Shown here one piece after another: positions 1 to 13,236 of a stretch of DNA of 64,000 bases; position 1 is the first letter of the stretch, and each line of letters begins with the position of its first letter. The notes under the pieces were generated by a model, which searched no databases, was not told the origin of the DNA, and was given only the letters and a program-made list of their open reading frames with translations. Source of the DNA: Selaginella moellendorffii (lineage: Eukaryota > Streptophyta > Lycopodiopsida > Selaginellales > Selaginellaceae); contig NW_003314353.1 of the NCBI RefSeq assembly GCF_000143415.4, positions 123,483 through 187,482 of the forward strand. The letters run 5' to 3'. The position numbers and the translations under genes were made by a program.

Positions 1-1216
1 GATAATCTCCGATTAGCCGATGATTATTTTGTAAGTCACATATATGTGTATATGATTTAAATTGATTTCTTTTTATTTTTTACCACCCAAAATCTATATT
101 TCTTACCTAACTCTATGAGTGCATAGAATATAGAAATATACATATCCATTATCTGGATTGAAACTAATGTAATAGCTGTCAAAATTCCTTTACACTAATC
201 TTAGTGTATGGTTGTTAATATTAGTATCATAACCATACACTTGAACCTCACATCATCCTCTCATCTTGAAAGAATGGAAGGCAATCAAGGTTCTTTGATT
301 GACAGGCTAGGATTTGAAGGAACATCAAGAGGAAGCATCGGTGGATTTATAGGTGGTATCAATTGTTCTTGATCCCTTTGTACAAAACATTTTAGCCATT
401 GCATATACACAATGTTTGGAGGATCAATTTGTTGAACGTCATACCAAACTTTATAAATTTATGGTTCAACTTGCCACAACACGTAATATAGTCCCTTTTA
501 TTGAATAAGGAGCCCTTTAAACAAACCATGTACCATAAAATTGAGAAAATAGATTAATACCAACTCATTGTACTCCATATGTGAACAATGATGAGAATTG
601 TAATGCCATTATTGTCCCACTTATATGTGGCCTAAGTGTTTAGCAAAATTTGCTCGGACAAGTGGAATAATGCTTGTCAAATACTAATCCCAAAACCTTG
701 CATCAATAGCTTATGGCAATTATAAAGGTAAACACAACTCTATTGGCAATATTGAATCATGACCATATAAAAATTTATATGGTGAAGCACTAATGAAACT
801 TTGTACCTCTGTGACATATACATACTAAAGAAACGGCAAATAACCATCTCAATCTAAATCTTGAAAGTTTGCATACTTCGCAATCATCTTTTTGAAGGTT
901 TGAATAAGCTATTCACCAAACCATCTTCTCATGACACTTGAAAAAAAATGTAAGAAAAAATCACCACTTTTTCATTGTTGATGTTACAAGAGTCACACCA
1001 CTTCCAGATTCTAAGCCCGAACACTAATACATATTGTGGGGTGAAAGCCCAAAGTGTGTGTCTCCCAGGGGGGTGGGGGCTGTGGGGGGTTCCAAAAGAT
1101 TTGTGAATGATAAGCACTGGTGAAACTATAGTTTATCCCTAGCCAAGATGTTAAAATGTAAAATGCTTTAGCCATAAATGTTCTAGACAAGAATGTTGAA
1201 ATACCACTCAATTAAG
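1..1216 (-). mobile_element. Element D, left part: decayed Ty3/gypsy integrase end
   Basis: AT-rich sequence with no intact ORF. Translating the minus strand between about 900 and 600 gives a degenerate match to the end of a gypsy integrase core (SPYKFLYGHDSILPIELCL, compare the usual TPY..VYG.EAV.P.E). The matching upstream part of the same kind of element, also minus strand, lies at 23450-24750. The two parts are separated exactly by element A and its AAAGA duplications, so I infer one older element split by A. Bases 1010-1111 also carry a copy of the GGGTGAAAGCCCAAAG module seen in the LTRs of A, B and C. No LTR of D is identified. Confidence 0.5.
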
Positions 1217-1221
1217 AAAGA

Positions 1222-2627
1222 TGTGAGACACAAATCCCTAAGCCCCAAAGTGGAGCCGAAAGGGTGTCACGTAGTAGTGGCTTAAGCGAAAACCAAATGA
1301 GCGTAAGATTTAGACTAAAAGCTCCGACTTAAAAAGTTGAGAGTGGGAGTCAACAAAGGGCTCGAGGAATGAGCTCGAAGTGAGCAATAAGTGAGTCTCT
1401 AGAAAAGAGACACAAAAAGACCAATACATAACATGTGGAAGTGTCGAGATGGACCCGAGATGGAATCCGAGATGGACCCGAGATAGAGTCTGAGATGGAG
1501 TCCAAGATGGAATTTAACATGGACCCGACATGGAGTCTGAGATGGAGTCTAAGATGGACTTCGAGATGGACCCGATTGATTGATACCAAGACCAAGACTA
1601 AGACCAAGAACGAAAACGAGTCCGAGTTTAAGTTCGGGTTTGAGTTTGAGTTTGAGTCTAAATCCGAGTCCGAATACTAATATAGGCTATTGGGTGAAAG
1701 CCCAAAGCGATCATCCCCCAATGGGGGGGGGGGGGGGTGGCTTCCAAGGGTTCCCAAAATATAATAAGGAGAGTGTGGGGGTTGGACCCCAGTGGAGCTA
1801 ATTTGGCCAAGAAGGCTATACCCACGTGTTAAGTGATGATATATTTATTAAGGAGTCCAAAGCTAGAGTGAATATAGATAAATAAGTGGGTAGCTTGGTG
1901 AAGTGTTCAAAAGTCGGCTCTAGCTTCCTTGAGAAATCGAATGGTTAATGCTCCTAGTCCAATTATAAGTGGCACTACCTACTTTGATACCTAGCATGGC
2001 TTAATAGAACCTCTCTCTAGCCTTATGGCTAGAGTACCCAAAGGTGGAAGGTGGGGAGAGTACTTATGAGGCTTGTGTAGAGCCATGGTGTTTTGAAATG
2101 TTGTCCCAAAGTCCTGAACTGTGGAAAGGAAAAGGACAATGGGACTTAGGGGTTGGGCCTGTGGGCTTTGATCCAGTGGCAATGGTGGCAAACATGGCCA
2201 TGAACAAAAAGGGACTCAATAAGGACTGAAAAAGAGGTATTAGGGAAGGCTGTCCCCTATGTTTGCAGGCACCTTAAGGATGCTAAGAAGTGGATCTGGG
2301 ATGATAACTCATAGACAGATGGCTCAATCTTTGAGAAACAGGACTGTGATATAGATGATGTTGGATCACTGGTGTGACAAAGGTGAATGGGCATAGCCTT
2401 AGCGTAACAGGCTAATATGTTGGTGATACCTTTGGGTGTCAGTCATGAGATCGAACATGTGGAGCATTTAGACCAAGTGCAAAGGTTGAGTGGCATGGAT
2501 GCCATTCTTGGGGCTAACAAGCCCCAAGTCTAGAATATAACTTATATAGGTTGTGAATGAGATTATTTCAAGTGGTTGAATGTGTGATTAAGTGACTAAA
2601 GTAGAATGGAAAATTTAGTCGGTTAAA
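1222..2627 (+). repeat. Element A 5' LTR
   Basis: About 1.4 kb. Begins TGTGAGACAC. By alignment with the 3' copy it should end at GGTTAAA, where the 3' LTR has AATTACA, so the terminal CA is lost in this copy. It contains the degenerate 12-bp minisatellite (1441-1680), the hairpin plus G-tract module (about 1675-1760), and a 3' part colinear with 14347-14556 plus 23119-23444. The colinearity is what shows that the 3' LTR was split. Confidence 0.75.
1441..1680 (+). repeat. Degenerate GAGATGGAGTCC minisatellite in A 5' LTR
   Basis: Tandem units near GAGATGGACCC / GAGATGGAGTCC, drifting into GAGTCCGAGTTT-like units at the 3' end. The array is open in more than one frame, which explains the short low-complexity ORFs here. 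These are not taken as genes. Confidence 0.75.
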
Positions 2628-2630
2628 ATT

Positions 2631-2642
2631 TGGTATCAGAGC
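2631..2642 (+). promoter_or_regulatory. Primer binding site of element A
   Basis: TGGTATCAGAGC is the standard plant LTR-retrotransposon site complementary to the 3' end of initiator tRNA-Met. It lies 3 bp after the inferred end of the 5' LTR. Confidence 0.8.
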
Positions 2643-2657
2643 TGTTCCTTTTATTGG

Positions 2658-3319
2658 TGTAGTGCACCCTATCTCTTTCCCCTTAAGCCTAGGCAATTGC
2701 TTGATGAAAGAGCCATTAGTGGCTATTTTATCCCCATTTATCTCCCAAGGTTCCAAGGATCCACAGTGACAGTATATTTAAATCTCATCCTATGATCACA
2801 TATGCTACACTCAACCCCCTTTAGAGATCTCAATATCTTTATTGACTATTGACTAACAACCCCTACTAAGCAAAGGGAAACTAACACCTTCATTTCTGCA
2901 CTAAATTTACCAATCCTTCCATTATATAGACAAGTTATTCCATGTGAGACAACTAGTTATCCACCTATACCGTAGTCCTACGGTGGATACCTTCGTTCAT
3001 AAATGCTCCATTAAGAGGAAGGACATACACATGGATGCCCAATACATACAATTTTAAATTTAGGGATAAGAATATACCTTACTCAAGGGTATATTATATT
3101 TTTAAGTAGTCACTAATCAATAGGAATCGAACCCGTGCTATTTGTTCTGATACCACATGTAACACACCCTATCTTTCTCCCCTTAAGCCAATTGAAAAAC
3201 GGGCAATTGCTTGATAAAAGAGCCCTTAGTGGCTATTTCATCCCCTTTTATCCCTCAAGGTTCCAAGGATCCATGATGATAGTATATTCAAATTTCATCC
3301 CATGATCACATACGCTACA
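2658..3319 (-). mobile_element. TRIM (miniature LTR element), 662 bp
   Basis: Two direct repeats of about 155 bp bound a 348-bp internal region: 2658-2809 (TGTAGTGCACCC to CATATGCTACA) and 3158-3319 (TGTAACACACCC to CATACGCTACA). On the minus strand a primer binding site TGGTATCAGAAC (3144-3155) follows the right LTR, and a polypurine tract AAAGGGGGTTGAG precedes the left one. Flanks ATTGG (2653-2657) and AATGG (3320-3324) are a near-perfect target duplication. There is no coding sequence. It lies inside element A, just after A's primer binding site, so it is younger than A. Confidence 0.75.
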
Positions 3320-6300
3320 AATGGTGCTTAAGTATATCACCACTTAGATTGGTATCAGAAGGTCTTAAGAGTGGGCCTATCCTTGAGGAGTAGCAGGTTG
3401 GGAGGACATGGCTCTCCACTACAGTTCATGTGTACACTTGTAGGTAAGGTGGTGAATAGAAAAGGGCCAATAAAGGAATGACTTTAGGATCTTAGAAACA
3501 ATATAAGGTTTTCCTTAGAAAGTTGAGGATGTGATCCAGATGAGCATTTGACTTAACAAATTGGTTAATGTAGTTGTAGTAAACAACTATAATTAGGATC
3601 ACATGAAAGATAAAGATTCCAAAACAATAAAGAAGTCACAAGATTATCCTCATATAGTTGAGGCTGGTGCTCATGAATTTGAGGCCAAAATGAATGACTG
3701 TGGGAGGTTAAATACATATAAGGACATAAGTCCTTAAAATCATAGCCAAGGCTACCTTTTATAAATGATGGAATAACCCAAGGAGTTAGGGGTGTATTTA
3801 GAAAATGAGTTGGTATTCTCATCATATGGACAAATAGTCCTAAAGGGCAAAAGTAACCTATATAGACCAAAGAATAATCAAGTGTCAGAGTAACACTTGC
3901 CAAGATGGTTCTTATGAGTAGGACATGAAGTTGTATTTCAGTGAGCTAGCACACAAAAAAGTAAAACCTCACGGATCGTCGAATTAGCAAAGTCTAAAAA
4001 ATTGGATAACTCAAGTGGAGTTAAGGAATGGTCCTAAAGAATTGGTATAAACATTTGGATTGAGGTGTGTTGTGCCCCACAAAGGATGGGGAGGATCATA
4101 AGATCCTAGTATAAGAACAGTGGGTATCTCATTGATGGTAAAATATGCCATACTAAAATTGTAGGAAAAGTGTTCTCGAAAGAAAAGAAAACAACTTTGG
4201 CACAAAGTTGTGTGTGAACACTATGGTGCAATGTTAACTAATAGTTGGCATGAGAAACAGCTGCTTTGGTCTTCACAAAGATCTAAACATAAGTGAAAAG
4301 TGTTGTAAGAGTAAACTTGTAAAGTCGATGGTGTGGAGACACCAAATGTAATAAGGTGTGATGCCTTGAGGTTAAGTTAGTGGGTTTATGAGAACCCCTT
4401 GCTAAAGGAATCTTAATGGAAATGGGAATGATATAGCCTAAGCTAGAAAGCATGCGATTAAAGTGTAGTGACCCAAATAATGATGGAAGTGTGAAAGCAC
4501 CACCAATGAGTTATAGAACTTGACAACTATGAGGAAACTAAGCAAAAGGTGCAAAATAATTGATTGGTTGATAAAAGTTAACTACCCAAGACTTCTTATT
4601 GGGACAAAGAGGTTAAATATACCCCTCTGAGGGATAAATTATTTAGGTTGAGATATAGTAAATTAATGTTGTAAAAAGAAATACTCATTGTCAAAGAAGG
4701 TTATCATTGGGACACCAAAATACTCTAAAACATCAGGGAGTGATATTTAGTATCATGAGGGTATTAAATAAGGCCCAAGGGACTAAATCCCTAAAAAATA
4801 ATGGATAGGAGGTGTTATCTAACATCCAAGGTTGTGGAGACGAGAGAAGTCCATCTATCCGAATTGGATAAAGCTAAAAAAGGACCAAATTGAAAAACCA
4901 CTCCCTAAGTTATTGAGTAGGCTCATCCCTAAGAAAACTTGCTAAGGCATGGTAGAAAGTGCAAAACTACCCTCCTAGACAAGATAAGAATACTTAAAAA
5001 GCAAGTAGTAAAGGGATAGAACTGAACTATAAGAACTGAAGGGCATAACCAAAAGTGGTTATGCAAATTGGGAGTGAAAAATCAAGTGGGTGCTCGAACA
5101 TGTTGTTATTAGCAACTATGATGCAATAGAGAGTCTAAAGTATAAAATTGTCCATATTAGATCATATAGCAAGTAAAAAACTTGTAAAAGGAGATGCTTT
5201 AGCAAGTTAAGGGATAAAATCCCTTCAAGGTTCTCAAAAACAATTCTAGGTAGATTAATATTTAGAAAGCCAAGTGTAAATGGTTCATAAGATGTGTGAA
5301 ATTAGAGTGGCACTGCAGAAGTGTGGTTTTGAAGCTTGCCATGAGGTGAGGCTATCAAGGTTGAAGAAGTAGTTTCTGAGTGTTCAAAGAGATGGCTTTG
5401 AATGAAAGTCAATGGTGAAGGATTTTCACGTTTATGCATGAAACCAAGATACACTAATCGAGTGACTTGCTAAGTGAGATTGGCAAGTCAAGGGGGATAA
5501 ATACCCTAGTTGAAAGTGGTGACTTAAAAAAAGGGTGGCTCATAAAGCCAAGTATGAAGGAATTTATGCATGATCACAGACTTGTGAAGTGAGGGGATTG
5601 GGTAATTCGGAGGAACTAAGTTCCTAAATTGTGATTTGTAGTGTGTTTTAAGTATAAATTTGTGCACCAGCATGATGAGTCATGCTAGGGATCCTAGGTG
5701 ATGCCACCTATAGATGCAATCATGGACTCTTAGTAAGGAAACTGGCTTGGGTACATCGCTAAGCAAGGGATGCCCTAGAGTTGTGATGCATAATTAGATT
5801 GCTTAGTGTGAAAGTTTGGCATATCTAACTTAAACACTTTGGTGCAAGTGGCACCAAAGACATGGTGAATGAGATAGGGACACTCAATCTTAGTTGCTAT
5901 AAACCCTTGGCCGGAAAGGTTTGCTTGGGCACACTGCCAAGTGTGGGGGATACCCTGAGGGTCATGATCAACAACTTAAAGGTCTAAAAGACCTAATACC
6001 TATTAGCAAACCTATTAAAGTTTAAAGATTAGATCACTAGGTGATTTTACAGCTAGGTCCTTGTGACGTTAAAGAATAAGATTTTTAATTCAAACTATTG
6101 ATTTAAACTATTAATAATTGTGTGGCTTGGTCAAGGTGACCAAGTGGGAAGGACAACTAAGGGAAATGAATTACAACAATACAATAGTATTGTGAATTCA
6201 AGAAAATAGTCTCCAAGGAAGGACTCATGAATGGGTCATAAAGCTAGGCTATGAATAGAGCCCAAAATAGAAAATATTTGGGAGACTTATTAGGGGTGAA

Positions 6301-7130
6301 CACCCCCTAGACTTGGCAAAGTAGAGATTTTGTTATGAAACCAAAAAAATACTTCAAAGATGGAGGTAGTGATTCTATGTTGCTTAGTGCAATAATCAAA
6401 GGATAGGAGCAGAAGACTAGTGGCCAAGTTTGGGCTATGGAAATCATTGGAAGAAATCCAAACAACAAAGTTGAGTAAAAAACACTTGTGTTGGATGTTA
6501 ATGGATCATGGGAAAGAAAATATATTTTCAAGGATGGATTCCTAAATGCTCCAATTTGGCAAAGGTGAAAGCTTTAAGGGAGGGAGCTGCAAAGTAGCCA
6601 AATGATAAGGCCTTGAATAGCCCTAGCAAAAATTATGGAAAAATGGAATTTAGTGCCTAGAGTGACATGAAATAGAAAAGAGGATGATGGTGCCTTCAAA
6701 TAAAGAACTTTTTAGGATGGGGAAGTGGAGTTTGCATAATACATATGATGTAAGGTGTTAAAAACACCTAGAAAATTGACTTTTAGAATTCAAAATTAAA
6801 AGTCCAAAGTGCAATAGTTATGCTGGTAAAGGCCGAGGCTACTCCTAAATGGGTAGTCAAATTGAAATAGAAAAAGCGTCTCTAACGAGTTTAGTATGAA
6901 CTAAATGAACAAAAGGGGAAGGACCACCATAAGTGGTCTAATGAGTCTCTAAGTTGGAGAGACTATATTCCTTAGAGGATGGATAAGGCATGGTGAGCCT
7001 TTAATGTCAAACTAATGACAAGTATTGACTGGGTGCCAAGGATAAAAAATGGTAATCCATAATGGAATTACTTTATAAAATGGTTTATCGTTCGATAAGG
7101 ATATCGAACTTCATCTATGGGTGGTGGAGT
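3320..7130 (+). other. Element A internal region, no recognisable genes
   Basis: About 3.8 kb, rich in A, G and T on the plus strand. ORFs are all short (at most 112 codons) and none shows protease, RT, RNase H, integrase or zinc-knuckle motifs. The absence of pol similarity, between an intact PBS and purine tract, is why A is called LARD-like. Confidence 0.55.
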
Positions 7131-8088
7131 TATGAGACACAAATCCCTAAGCCCCAAAGTGGAGCCGAAAGGGTGTTACATAGTAGTGGCCGAAGCGAAA
7201 GCTAAATGAGTGTAACACATTTTGACTAAAAGCTCGGATTTGAAAAGTTAAGGGCGGGAGTGGAACTCCCAACAAAGGGCTCAAGGAATGAGCTCGAAGT
7301 GAGGAATAAGTGAGTTTCTAGAAAAGGGATACAAGAAGACCAACACATAACATGTGGAACTGTCAAGATGGACCTGAGATGGAATCCGAGATGGACCCAA
7401 GATGGAGTTTGAGATGAAGTCCAAGATGGACCCGAGATAGAGTTTGAGATGGACCTAAGATGGACTTAAAATGGAGTCCGAGATAGAGTCTGAGATGGAC
7501 TTGAAATGGAATCTAAGATGGACCCGAGATGGAGTCCAAGATGGAGTTGAGATGGACCCGAGATGGAGTCCAAAATGGAGTCCGAGATAGACCTGAGATA
7601 GAGTCTGAGATGGATCTGAGATGGAATTGAGACCGAGACTGAGACTGAGTTTGAGTTTGAGTCCAAGTCCGAGTTCGAGTCTGAATACTAATACAAGCTA
7701 TTGGGTAAAAGCCCAAAGCGATCATCTCCCAGGGGGGGTTATAGGGGGTTCTAAAAGTATAGTAAGGAGAGTGTGGGGGTTAGACCTTAGTGGAGCTAGT
7801 TTAACCAAGAAAGGCTAATGTAACCCAAGAAGGCTATGCCCACGTGTTGGGTGATGATATATCCACTGAGGAATCCAAAGCTAAAGTGAATACAGATAAA
7901 CGAGTAAGATAGATTGGTGAAGTGTTCAAGAGCTGGCTCTAGCTCCCTCGGGAGATCAAATAATCGATGCTCTTAGTCCAAGTATGGGTGGCATTACTTA
8001 CTTAAATACCTAGCATGGCTTAACAGAACTTTGCTTTAGCCCTATAGATAGAGCACCCGAAGTTGGAAGGTGGGGAGATGTAGCGCTA
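7131..8088 (+). repeat. Element A 3' LTR, first segment
   Basis: Colinear with 1222-2058, starting TATGAGACACAAATCCC (G to A at position 2 compared with the 5' LTR). It has a longer minisatellite (about 7369-7690) and the module at 7685-7790. It stops at GGTGGGGAGA, where the uninterrupted 5' copy continues GTACTTATGAGGC; that continuation resumes at 14352. Confidence 0.75.
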
Positions 8089-8440
8089 CACTCACCCCCC
8101 CTTCAGAGATGTCAATGTCATCATTGACTATTGACTATCAACCCCTACTGAGCCAAAGAGAACCAGCACCTCTATTTCCGCACTGAATATACTAATCCTT
8201 CCATTGTATAGACTAGCTATTCCATGTGAGGCAACTAGTCATCCACCCGTATTACAGTCCCACAGTGGATACCTTCGTCCATGGATACTCCACACAAGAG
8301 GAAGGACATACGCATGGATGCCCAATACGTACGATTTCAAATTTTAGGGGTAGGAATATACCTTGCTCAAGGGTATATTATATTTTTAAGTAGCCACTAA
8401 TCAATGGGAATCGAACCCGTGCCATTTGCTCCGATACCAA
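8089..8440 (-). repeat. Second copy of the TRIM internal domain
   Basis: About 350 bp, clearly similar to 2800-3156 with the same order of blocks. On the minus strand it has a PBS-like TGGTATCGGAGC (8428-8439), then a tRNA T-loop-like GGGTTCGATTCCC, and at the far end a purine tract GGGGGGTGAG followed by the palindrome TGTAGCGCTACA. The expected LTRs on both sides are missing or reduced to a few bases. Confidence 0.55.
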
Positions 8441-10245
8441 TTGTGTTAACGTTCAACGAACTAAGTGACAAGTTTGAGTTAGTTGTGTTTTAAACAAGAT
8501 TATTTAGTAGAGGTTGAGCTTTAGCTTTTCTTGAAAGGTGATTTAGTTGTGGATTATGTTAGCTTTACAAGACAAAGAGTTAGTGATCGATATTAGAATA
8601 TTTAAGTCTTTGCTAGATTTGAGTTGGGATATATCGATCATTGATGATTCTTCTTATGCTTGTTATGAAGTGAGTTATGTCTTCTATAGATGGATTCATG
8701 GAGGATCGTTTGATGATCACTTGTTAAGCATAACTTCGTTATGTTTAGCTTTTGGATTGATGCAAATATGTTATTCATTAGCTTTGCATTATGAAGTTTA
8801 ATTTATGGATGTGTTGAGGAGGATGTTATGGGTTATACCATGATTTTCTTCTTTAGCATTGAAGTTAGTTCATGCGAGACTCGTGATAATTGCTAAGCAC
8901 GACTTGGCTATAGGCTTCTTCGAACTTTTGATTCCTTGAGCTTTTATGCTTGTGGTCCATTTGTTAAAAGTTGTTGGGGAAGGCATTTTGGCTCATAGTT
9001 TCAATGTTGAATTTAGTATTTGCATCTAGCAATCATTGGTGATGATTAACTATCATCTAAGATAATTGATTATCCGTTTTGCTTGATTGTTGTTGATATC
9101 GAATGATTTGCCATTATTTGGGATGGTAGATTCTTTCTTCAACGATGATTATGCATCTTGTTATTGATGGGATGATTGATGATCTTTCATGATAGTTAGT
9201 TGTTTTCTTTGATGGCTTTTGGCTTTCCGCAATACCACATGTTCTTTGTGGTTTTCTTTGGATTGTCTCTTGGGTTTGAGACATCAATAGGATGTTGTCG
9301 ATGCTTGCTTGAGAAACTTTGGTTCCTTAGTATTATTGACCAAAATCTATTCAGATTGGCTTTTGTGATAGTTGGCATGAATGAATATTTGTTGGTCTTA
9401 CTGCATTCATTCTATTCTGTTGATTATTGCTCGAGCTAGTTCTGATAGATTAGGATATTATTTCCTTCAAGTGATATATTCGTGAGTATTTTGCTTGCCA
9501 GTCGATGATATTTCGTGTTCTTTGAGTTATCTTTCGTAAGTTGTTTGGTATTCTATCTGCAATCTTCGATAGTTAAGCTTTATCATTGAGTTTACTTGAT
9601 GATATACTTGCTATTGAATTTTGTTGGGTGGTGAATCCTATGTTTCCAAACATGATGATCTTGGTGGTTCCTATACTATAATATTAGTTTATCGGATGAT
9701 AACTTATTTTGAACATTAAGATTCTAATCTAAGTCTCTAAGATATCATTGTTTATGACTTTGATATTGTCCATCTATTGATCTTTAAGTTTGGGCCAGTA
9801 TAGGCAAACTGGCTTCGGCATTTTGTGTGCATGGTGAAATCTCTAGTCATGGGGTAGCTACTGTTGATTAGTCACATAACCCACCTCTTTGTCGATATTC
9901 CTTATTCATTTTTAAAGGGCGTGACCGTGTAAACAACTCTAATTGCCTGTTTATAGTAGTCTATCTAAACCTTACCGACGGGTTTAGTTTCTTTGCTCAG
10001 GAGGGTTGGGGTCTCTGGCTTCTCTCTCTATGTTCTTGCAGGCAAGGGCATATCACACTTTTGTAAGTTGGGTGACACCCAGAGCAGCAAGGGTGGCTGA
10101 CTCCATTGGTCATTTCTTTGTCAGCGACGGCCGGAAGGTGTCTGAGTGGGTAGCACATCCGCGTTAGACAAAGAGGTTGCCTTCTAACTCATTTAAGTTG
10201 GTGCATTTCTCACATAGTGTGAATACTATGAACTTTTTCTGGAGT

Positions 10246-10331
10246 TTTTTCCTTGGCGGTATTCTAGACTCGAGTATGCATCGACGAGGACGTCAATCTT
10301 CCTTAGGAGGGGGAGAGTGTCGCAAATGTGA
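10246..10331 (+). pseudogene. Gypsy integrase C-terminal tail (fragment)
   Basis: The plus frame ends STRTSIFLRRGRVSQM-stop at 10329-10331, running over the start of the following LTR. Plant gypsy polyproteins often end this way, with a short basic tail overlapping the purine tract (GGAGGGGGAGAG) and LTR start (TGTCGC at 10318). The rest of the frame upstream is broken. It marks a plus-oriented element end inside B. Confidence 0.45.
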
Positions 10332-10451
10332 CTTCGAGTATTGAAAGTTACATGTTGGCCAGTCCTTACAGACACTCTTTTCTTATTGCTACGACGGCAG
10401 AAGGTCGGTATTGCTAGACCCTTTATCAGCCCTTCTTGTGCTAGTGGAGTT
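10318..10451 (+). repeat. LTR start, inverted relative to the B right LTR
   Basis: About 130 bp beginning TGTCGCAAATGTGAC are the reverse complement of 14213-14346 with scattered substitutions. Similarity stops abruptly after GTGGAGTTA. The pair forms an inverted repeat with a 3.8-kb spacer. Confidence 0.65.
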
Positions 10452-13236
10452 AGTGGAATCACCACATCCAAGACTCAATGAAATCCAGCACCACAGACTA
10501 AACGTAACCAAATGATATCGACAAAGGTATAATTGATATGCCAACATGGAAAACCCATGTAAGTCTAAGAACACGATCCTCTGCAACATCATTCAGTAAA
10601 GTAAACCCATCACTAATGAATCTTCATTGAGTGAAGCAAGTGCCAACAGTCCTCAATGAAGTCTACAAGCAATCACTAGTCACAAAGAAACCAATAATCA
10701 CTCTTCAACTTGCCTTCACAAGAACCAACACTAAACTCATGCCATTGAGTCACACACTTGTCCATCATGAACATAATACCTCAGGTATGAGATAAAGATT
10801 CATGGACAAGCACAAACTAAATAACCACTCAAATTTAACTCCATTGCAATAAGCTCACTAATGCGTTTAACCAACAGCTTTGAGCATGTCTTGAAGAGGC
10901 TAGCTATGCATGATCAACACTTAGTCAAAACTAAAGTGAAAACCATGTGATGGATTCATATTGGTACACAACCTTCTCATAGACAAAGCTATAGAACGGG
11001 TACCAACATCTTAACCTTAAGCAACTAAGTTGGACATCACCATCCTCAGCCAAGGTGCAAAACTACCAAGACTAAGTTAACATCAGTGAGTTCTCACTAC
11101 TCTCATAGAGTCTTAATGAAATGCAAAGTGCAATTTGCCACCGAGCATAACGCTACAGAAGAAAGGCATAAGGGTCACCTTTCTAGAAAAGTGCAATGGC
11201 CACTTTTCTACATCAACTCTAGACTCTATCCAACTTAATTGTCTTAGTTTCAAAGTCAACATCCCTTTCGGGTCACATCATACAAACTACCTACTAAGGT
11301 TTAAGTTAACCAAAGTCAACTCCAACCCTTTCACTAGTTTGTATTGGCTTACGAAAATGGAATGTTTTTCGGGCAAAGTGATCAACAATTCAGCCATTGG
11401 AAAAGTCTAAGAAAATTTGTGGAAAAATTTTCCATCCTAGAAAAAGAATCACTCCCAATCTAGGAATGCAAACTTTCAAGACTCACCCAACTTCCTCCTA
11501 CTAACAACTTCACATAGATTCACTTCAACACAAATTCTCAAGACCCATAGTATGCTTAAGCTTCGAATATCTTTTTGCCCATACTTGCCCATACATTCAA
11601 TACCGATATCCACAAAATGCAAAATGAACATCCAAGTCTTGATCACGAAGACCATATTTTTGGATATCCATATTGCACTAACACTTTTCTTCAACCACCT
11701 TCAAAATCCAATGTGAAGCCAAAACACTAACAAGAAAAATGACATGGAAAATCAAGCTCCATGGAAAATTCCTCATCACTCGAAATAACAATGCCACTTC
11801 CACTAACACAAGTGTTAGTGATGTCAATGCCTCAATTACACATCTTCTCTATCCAATAATCTACTCTAAGTGTTAATAGATAAACTGACAAGCTATAACA
11901 AATAAATGCTATAACCCTTTCCAACACTTTATGGGCAAACCCTCAAGGAAACAAGGAACCAACTTAAGCTTAGCATAATAAACAACCATCGAGAATTCAG
12001 TTAAAGCTACTACAATGCTACTATATGTAAGTAGACTAGCGTCACCATCAACCACTTTGGGATTGATCATCATTTAACCAAGCAACTTCGTAAACACATT
12101 GCTCATTATCACATAAGAAATCACAATGATTTGATCATTAATTGAGCAACACCACAAGCAATGCCCATGTCACTACTACAAAGGTTTACGTGAGTATCAA
12201 GTGTCAACTCGATTCAACAAAATGCAGCATAAATGCCACACCCCATTGATAGAGATTTACAACACCTAACACCACTAACTTTTGTTCACAACACAGACAA
12301 GCTCATGTCACTTTCTTTCCAACCAAACTCAAAACTAATCCAACACCAAGCTACTCAAGGAGCAATAGCAAAGTTCCCCGGAAAAGAATTGAGCATTGTA
12401 ACCTAAGTCTTCCAATAGCAAGCCTAGACAAAATGGTATAGCACTTCACTGCTATCCATCCCATGACTCACCATTTGTATGACTATCATTTCCAATGCAT
12501 CAAGGTAGGGACTCTTGATTGCATAATGTGAATACGAGTAGTGAGTTAACACTTCGTTGCAAATCATATCTCCAAGAAGAGAAAATGATTTACGTGTTTG
12601 ATCCTTCGTCCCTAACAACTTTCTTTTCGGTCTCATCTTTGACTAAACTTTAAGCTTGCGTTTTCACTACTTTCAGTCTAATCCAAGAAAAGTCTATGAG
12701 AGAGCACGGTAATGACTACCTGAACCAATAGACTAATCCCTATAGTCTTCGTTGATCCACTTGTAATCATGCCTAAGAAGGATCCACTAATAGCGTGCTA
12801 AACAGCTATGGACCAGCCTATTTGCCACTCATAGCAAACCCAGGGAAGGTTTATTTTCACCCATGGTACTTGGAACAATTCATGGAACCACCGATAGGCT
12901 AACATTAATCCTGCCAACTCAAAGTGTAATCTTGAGTTGCTAATGTGCTTTACTCACAAGCCCAAGCTCAAGCTCGTGCTAACCTGCCTCACTCACAAGC
13001 CCAAGCGCAAACTCGTGCTAACGGAGCATTTTAAATCCATCCTATGAGCCCAAGAGCAAGCTCACATCATAAGGTATAACAAGGTAACCAAATCCATACC
13101 CAAGGAACAATTGCGAAGCCTTTGCACCCAAACGTGTACCCACTCGGATCATCGTTTTCATCTCTGCATATACAATGAGACTAGTTGCCCAATCTCATTG
13201 GATAGTACTCGCTGAGACTCATCCTCTAATACTAAA
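10452..13236. other. Element B internal DNA, nothing recognised
   Basis: About 2.8 kb, C/A-rich on the plus strand. ORFs are short and none has a domain I recognise. The strand composition mirrors the internal region of A, consistent with a non-coding element read on the minus strand. Confidence 0.4.

Noticed and set aside
1435-1801. ORFs of 81 and 73 codons in the first LTR
   Set aside because: They are translations of the degenerate 12-bp minisatellite and the G-tract; composition and multi-frame openness mark them as repeat artefacts.
8401-8440. tRNA-like GGGTTCGATTCCC (minus) suggesting a SINE
   Set aside because: No A box or cloverleaf at the right distance; the segment follows a PBS-like site and belongs to the TRIM internal domain.
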